This document shows positions 59,980 through 64,000 of a stretch of DNA of 64,000 nt, in pieces. The stretch is from Elymus sibiricus (taxonomy: Eukaryota > Streptophyta > Magnoliopsida > Poales > Poaceae), in contig CM077665.1 in NCBI GenBank assembly GCA_039707655.1, positions 138,279,148 to 138,343,147 of the forward strand. Reading direction: 5' to 3'. A model generated the notes under the pieces. It had not been told where the DNA came from. It worked only from the letters and a program-made list of their open reading frames with translations, and made no database searches. A program made the position numbers and the translations under genes. The stretch's first letter is position 1. Every line of letters starts with the position of its first letter.

Positions 59980-60324
59980 ATGGACAATTCATCAGCCAAC
60001 ATCGAATCAGTGGGCGACGTGCAGAGCTGGAATCAGTGGCGATTAGAGTCTTTAGACTGGCGCATCAAAAAAGTCAAAGAAGGCAATGCGTCACTGAAGA
60101 ATGAAAGGGATAGTCTTCTCGCAGAGGGTGCTAATGCCCAAACTAAGTTAAACGAACTGAGGGATCAGTTGACGGAGAAGAGGGACAACTTGAAAATGGA
60201 GAAAAAGAAATACAGGCTAGCGAAGCATAACCTACAGACAGACGTTGATCACTTCAAAAAAGATGGAGAGAACTATCGGAAAAAGCTTCGCCAGCTGGAC
60301 TTAATCCTTGATGGTGTTGAGTAG
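59980..60324 (+). CDS. Coiled-coil protein, 114 residues, inside the CACTA element
   Basis: ATG at 59980 starts MDNSSANIESVGDVQSWNQW, and the frame stays open to TAG at 60322-60324. From about residue 27 to the end it is a Lys/Glu-rich coiled coil with leucines at regular spacing (SLKNERDSLLAEGANAQ, LRDQLTEKRDNLKMEKKKY). There is no transposase motif, signal peptide or membrane segment. A possible acceptor lies just upstream (TTCTATAAG or similar), which could join it to the GC-rich leader at 59040-59242. I do not recognise the protein. It may be a captured host gene fragment or a small gene kept by this CACTA family. Whether it is expressed is unknown. Confidence 0.55.
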   Translation: MDNSSANIESVGDVQSWNQWRLESLDWRIKKVKEGNASLKNERDSLLAEGANAQTKLNELRDQLTEKRDNLKMEKKKYRLAKHNLQTDVDHFKKDGENYRKKLRQLDLILDGVE

Positions 60325-60875
60325 TTTTAAACTGTGAAGTTTATGAGTATGTTTAGCTGTTCAGTACTAACTAAGTTTTAAAGTATGAAGTTTATGAGTA
60401 TGTTTAGTTCATTAGTACTAAGTTTTAAACTCTTATTAAGTTTATGAGTATGTTTTGATCTGTACCTTGTGTGAAGTTTAAGCTCTTAGTTTCTGAAGGA
60501 GTTTTTTTTATTATCCAAAAAAACAAATTGTTGGCGTTGGACAACAACGCACGACAAAGTTAGTGTAGATGTATAGCCGGCGTTGGCCAATTTGGACGCC
60601 AACATCATGTAATATACTGTTGGCGTAGGATCCAACGCCACCACTATTTTTGAACTGTGGCGCCATATTGGTGGCGTCGGGTGTCTACGCCAGCAAGGCC
60701 ATTATCGCCACGCCATAGCTAGGCTTTTCTGCACTAGTGGTGGCATTGGAGGAGAAGAAAATAGCCATGGAGGAGCAAGCTAGGTTGTTGGAATATGAGA
60801 AGCACCTCTTCTTCATGGACACATCAAACTTCGATGATAGGCAAAAGGAGTACATCAACCTTTGCCGTGATCAAC

Positions 60876-61610
60876 TGTTGGGGGATGACCCCCGGGTACC
60901 CCAAAGACGGCGAGTCGGACGGGGTGCCTGCCCACCCTGGCCGGCTGCTCCGACGCGCGCCCGCGGCCGGCTGCCCGGAGCCAACTACGATGTCCCATCG
61001 GACACACGCGGACGAGACGGCCATATCCCGCGGCGGTGCACTGTTGACGAGTAGAACTGCACTATACACAAGTCATGCGGTATCACCTATAGTGTAACTT
61101 GTCCCCTGGGCATTGACTTATAAAGTGTCACAGGGGACAAGCATAGCCTAGCTCACAAGCTACATACAACCTGGCATGTAAGCTACCCACTGTAGCTTAC
61201 ATCTCAAGCTACGTACAGCTTGGCATGTAAGCTACCCACTGTAGCTTACATCTCAAGCCACACACTCATGCCTATATAAGAGGCACCATGCCCACTCACT
61301 CTCATCCATATGGACACTCACGGGATGGCCTAGCCTCCTCACACTCTCATTCTCACACATACGAGGCAAGGGAAAGAGGATAGCCAGCTCCCTCTTCCTC
61401 CTCAGATACAGCTCCAGGAGCAACTCTGTACTGCAAATACACCTCATATACAGACATGCAGGAGTAGGGGTATTATCTCTCCGGAGAGCCCCAAACTTAG
61501 GTAAACCACCGCGTGCCGTTACCCTATCCCGTCCCGGATCTCCACTGCAGCCTTGCTCTCACCTCTTTAAGCCATCCCATGGCATCTGCCGTGCCGGGGC
61601 ACCCCCTGTG
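60876..61610 (+). mobile_element. LTR, partial or with unresolved right end
   Basis: TGTTGGGGGATGACCCCCGG starts abruptly within the SANT exon, a typical LTR beginning. A TATA box (CTATATAAGAGG, from 61272) and a CT-rich leader follow, as in LTR promoters. Two 49-bp direct repeats (61156-61253) each hold a perfect hairpin. No PBS or clear CA end is seen before the sequence changes to the next element, so the right edge is approximate. Confidence 0.65.
61156..61260. repeat. Two 49-bp direct repeats upstream of the LTR TATA box
   Basis: CAAGCTAC(A/G)TACA starts at 61156 and 61205, and CAAGC again at 61254. Each unit holds GTAAGCTAC-CCACT-GTAGCTTAC (61178-61200 and about 61227-61249). They sit just upstream of the TATA box, as LTR enhancer repeats often do. 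Confidence 0.85.
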
Positions 61611-63267
61611 AGAAAACGGCGGTAATAGGGATGGCACATACAAATTTGCTTAGAGTGGCATAGAAAGACCGTATATAGGTAGGTATGGTGGACTCATAAG
61701 GCAAAACTGGTTTAAGTATTTTGGATGCACAAGTAGTATTTCTACTTAGTACAAGTGGAGGCTAGCAAATAGATTGAGAAGCAACCAACCAAGAAACAAA
61801 AATTCACATAAGTGAGCATTGAGCATAACTAACACCGAATAATGCACCATAAGTAGGATATAATTTCATTGCATAACTATTGACTTTCGTACTTGCATAG
61901 GGAATCACAAACCTTAACACCAATATTCTTACTAAAGCATAATTACTCACTAACATGACTCACATATTACTATCATCATGTCTCAAAACTATTACAAGGA
62001 ATCAAGTTTAATTTTTCCAATGATCTTCATGAAAGTTTTTATTATATCCTCCTTGGATATCTATCACTTTGGGACTAGTTTCATATATTGCCATTGCTTT
62101 TGACAAGCTCAAACAAATTTAAGTGAAGAACATGAGCATAGAGATTTAATCTCTCAAAATAGTATAAGTGAAGCATGAGAGGATTTCTTCAAAATTTACT
62201 AACTCTCAAATTAATCTAAGTGAAGCATGAGAGTATTTCTTCAAAAGCTTCCAAGCACACCGTGCTCAAAAAGATATAAGTGAAGCACTAGAGCAATTCT
62301 ATAGCTCAAAAAGTTTAAGTGAAGCATATAGAGCAATTCTGAAAAATCATAGCATAATTTTGGCTCTCTCAAATAGGTGTGTCCAGCAAGGATACAAGTG
62401 ACAAACTAAAAAGCAAAGCAATCAAAGACTCAAATGATACAAGACGCTCCAAGCAAAACTCATGATATGTGATGAATAAAAATATAGCTCCAAGTAAAAT
62501 ACCGATGGTCGTTAGAAGAAAGAGGGGATGCCACTCGGGGCATCCCCAAGCTTAGTTTCTTGTTTCTCTTTGGATATATCTTGGGGGTGCTGTAGAATAC
62601 CTAAGCTTAGGCTCTTTTCACTCCTTATTCCTTCATCCATCGTGATCTCACCCAAAACTTGAAAACTTCAATCACACAAAACTCAACAAAATCTTCGTGA
62701 GATCCGTTAGTATAATAAAGCAAATCACTACTTTAAGTACTGTTGCAAACCCATTCATATTTTATTATTGCATTATATCTACTGTATTTTAACTTTACCA
62801 TGGCTCATACCCTTCAATATAACCCATAGATTCATCAAAACAAGCACACAGTGCAACGAAAACAGAATATGTCTTAAACAAAATAGTCTGTAGTAATCTG
62901 TACTCTAACCATACTTCTGTAACTCTAAAAATTCTGAAAAATTAGGACAACATATAGAATTTGTATAGCAATACTGTGTTAAAATTTCCGCTCAATATCA
63001 CGCTCCAGTAAAAAAAATGAAAATTCGAACACTGGAGGCAAAGTTTCTCTTTCATATTCAGCATTGTTTCTACTCATCTTATGAATCATCCTAAAGGCTT
63101 TACTTGGCACAAACACTAAATAAAACATAAAAACACAATCATAACAGAGGCATAATTGTGTCAACACTCAAAAACAGAAAGGAAAAGACGAAAATAAATT
63201 TATTCATTGGGTTGCCTCCCAACAAGCGCCATCGTTTTACGCCCCTAGCTAGGCATAACGCATAGTT
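61611..63267 (-). mobile_element. Region downstream of gag-protease in an Athila-like Gypsy element
   Basis: Read on the minus strand it follows the protease stop and includes GCGCTTGTTGGGAGGCAACC, a phrase common in Triticeae Athila-type elements such as Sabrina. No RT or integrase motif follows. At 62115-62345 there are about five degenerate units with AAGTGAAGCA. The 3' LTR was not identified and the junction with the plus-strand LTR is approximate. Confidence 0.6.
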
Positions 63268-64000
63268 TCAAGTATTGTCATCTTTGGTTTTTGTTCCATA
63301 GGATGCTCTTATGATTGATTCATATGGTCGCTTAATTCTTGTTCTAGGGAAGTGTTCCATACCCTTTCTTAGTGGAAACTGAAATCTAATATTGCCTTCT
63401 TTCATATCAATCACGGCACCTATAGTGCGTAAGAACGGTCTACCAAGTATAATGGGATAAGACGGATTGCAATCAATATCAAGAACAATAAAATCAATGG
63501 GCACATAGTTCCTATTTGCAAGAATAAGAACATCATTAATTCTTCCCAAAGGCTTTTTAATAGTAGAATCCGCCAAGTGCAAATTAAGAGAACATTCTTC
63601 AATATTGGTGAGACCAAGAACATCACATAGAGATTTCGGAATCGTGGAAACACTAGCACCCAAATCACATAAAGCAAAGCACTCATAATTTTTAATCTTG
63701 ACCTTAATGGTAGGTTCCCACTCATCATGTAATTTTCTAGGAATAGAAATCTTGAACTCCAACTTTTCTTCAAAAGATTTCATCATGGCATCAACGATAT
63801 GTTTAGTAAAAGCTTTATTTTGTTCATAAGCATGGGGTGAATTAAACATGGATTGCAGCAAAGAAATACATTCAATCAAAGAGCAACTATCATAATTAAA
63901 GTCTTTGCAATAAAAAATAGTGGGCACATCACTAGTTAAAGTTTTGACCTCTTTAAACCCACTTTCATCAAAAAAAATTCAAGACTTTCACCCTCGAAAT
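63268..64000 (-). pseudogene. Gypsy (Athila-like) gag-protease, C-terminal part, running off the window
   Basis: The minus frame has FALCDLGASVSTIPKSL, whose DLGA is the catalytic motif of retroviral-type aspartic proteases, and YPIILGRPFLRTIGAVIDM, the flap-distal block with ILGRPFL. The frame ends TKTKDDNT and a stop. Proteases of this kind cut gag in the virus-like particle. No RT follows, so the element may be a non-autonomous gag-protease type. Near the window edge the open frame stops upstream at a run of eight T (63970-63977). One more T would join it to further gag sequence, so a homopolymer frameshift is likely. The rest lies outside the window. Confidence 0.85.

Larger units (their letters stand above)
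58715..60739 (+). mobile_element. CACTA (En/Spm) transposon, 2025 bp, non-autonomous
   Basis: It begins CACTAGTAGAGAAATGGCTA and ends, reversed, CACTAGTGCAGAAAAGCCTA, so the terminal inverted repeats match at about 16 of 20 positions. The 3-bp target duplication GTG lies at 58712-58714 and 60740-60742. Subterminal regions repeat GGCGTTGG/CCAACGCC-like words in both orientations (58755-58990 and 60525-60715), the presumed transposase-binding sites. No transposase gene is present. The interior holds a GC-rich leader, an intron-like stretch with nested elements, and a 114-codon ORF. The orientation given is that of the ORF. Confidence 0.95.
57036..60875 (+). mobile_element. PIF/Harbinger-like element, copy B, interrupted by CACTA and cut by an LTR
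   Basis: It starts with the same GAGCATCTCCAACAG-type end as copy A. The coding part continues past 58597, is split by the CACTA element and is cut at 60876 by an LTR. No transposase gene is visible before the cut. Confidence 0.5.
57318..60875 (+). pseudogene. Myb/SANT-like protein with NAM-associated C-terminal region, copy B
   Basis: Exons 57318-57730 and 57817-58218 match copy A, including the TAA (57702-57704) and the damaged RSLRSRW block. Exon 3 starts at 58298 and runs through KKKGGDDDIKNAMEAIVMARK to AEERMV at 58714. There a CACTA element interrupts it. The frame resumes at 60743 with ALEEKKIAMEEQARLLEYEK and FDDRQKEYINLCRDQL, the charged coiled-coil end usual for this family. The LTR at 60876 removes the last residues. 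With the CACTA element and one GTG left out, the reading frame continues without a break across the insertion site. Confidence 0.87.

Overview
The window reads as a repeat-rich piece of a grass nuclear genome, most likely Triticeae (wheat, barley, rye or Aegilops). The clues are an Au-type SINE, Stowaway MITEs with CTCCCTCC termini, a LARD-like element with 4-kb LTRs, L1-type LINEs, CACTA, Helitron, Mutator-like and PIF/Harbinger-like pieces nested in one another, and Athila-like gag-protease sequence. No tRNA or rRNA gene, CRISPR array or bacterial-type operon is visible. Family names come from recognised motifs and memory; no database was searched.

Layout. 1-7378: a minus-strand large-LTR element with a non-coding internal domain, a tRNA-Met-type primer binding site and a 4054-bp LTR, inserted into a plus-strand Copia element (7379-8579). 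Copia in turn sits in the first intron of the only clear host gene, a decayed dihydroflavonol-reductase-like SDR gene with four visible exons (8731-8901, 16686-16898, 18443-18834, 18928-19060). Its introns hold a Stowaway MITE, a 279-bp tandem duplication, an Au SINE, a roughly 181-bp tandem array, A/T-rich arrays and another MITE. 19471-25617: a nearly full-length minus-strand LINE with a 14-bp target duplication, an internal deletion and a 392-bp Mutator-like MITE inside it. 25632-33379: old A/T-rich repeats, a hairpin element, a second 5'-truncated LINE (28533-29889, 14-bp target duplication) and degenerate arrays. 33380-37642: a Helitron on the minus strand with both expected ends and a decayed Rep-protein segment. 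40630-43240: a probable solo LTR with a 5-bp target duplication.

43853-58597 is a direct tandem duplication of about 7.36 kb, roughly 99.8% identical by eye. Each copy carries a dead LINE followed by a PIF/Harbinger-like Myb/SANT gene. Copy A of the SANT gene is cut off at the duplication junction and fused in frame to LINE sequence. Copy B continues, but its third exon is interrupted by a 2025-bp CACTA transposon (58715-60739, GTG target duplication) that carries what looks like a captured gene with an intact 114-codon coiled-coil ORF. The same exon is then cut by an LTR (60876 onward). The window ends in the gag-protease part of a minus-strand Athila-like Gypsy element.

No working host gene is complete here. 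The main interest is the order of events that can be read from nested insertions, target duplications and shared mutations. The most unusual items are the recent duplication with its chimeric junction, the CACTA element with its captured ORF, and the Helitron with a recognisable Rep relic.
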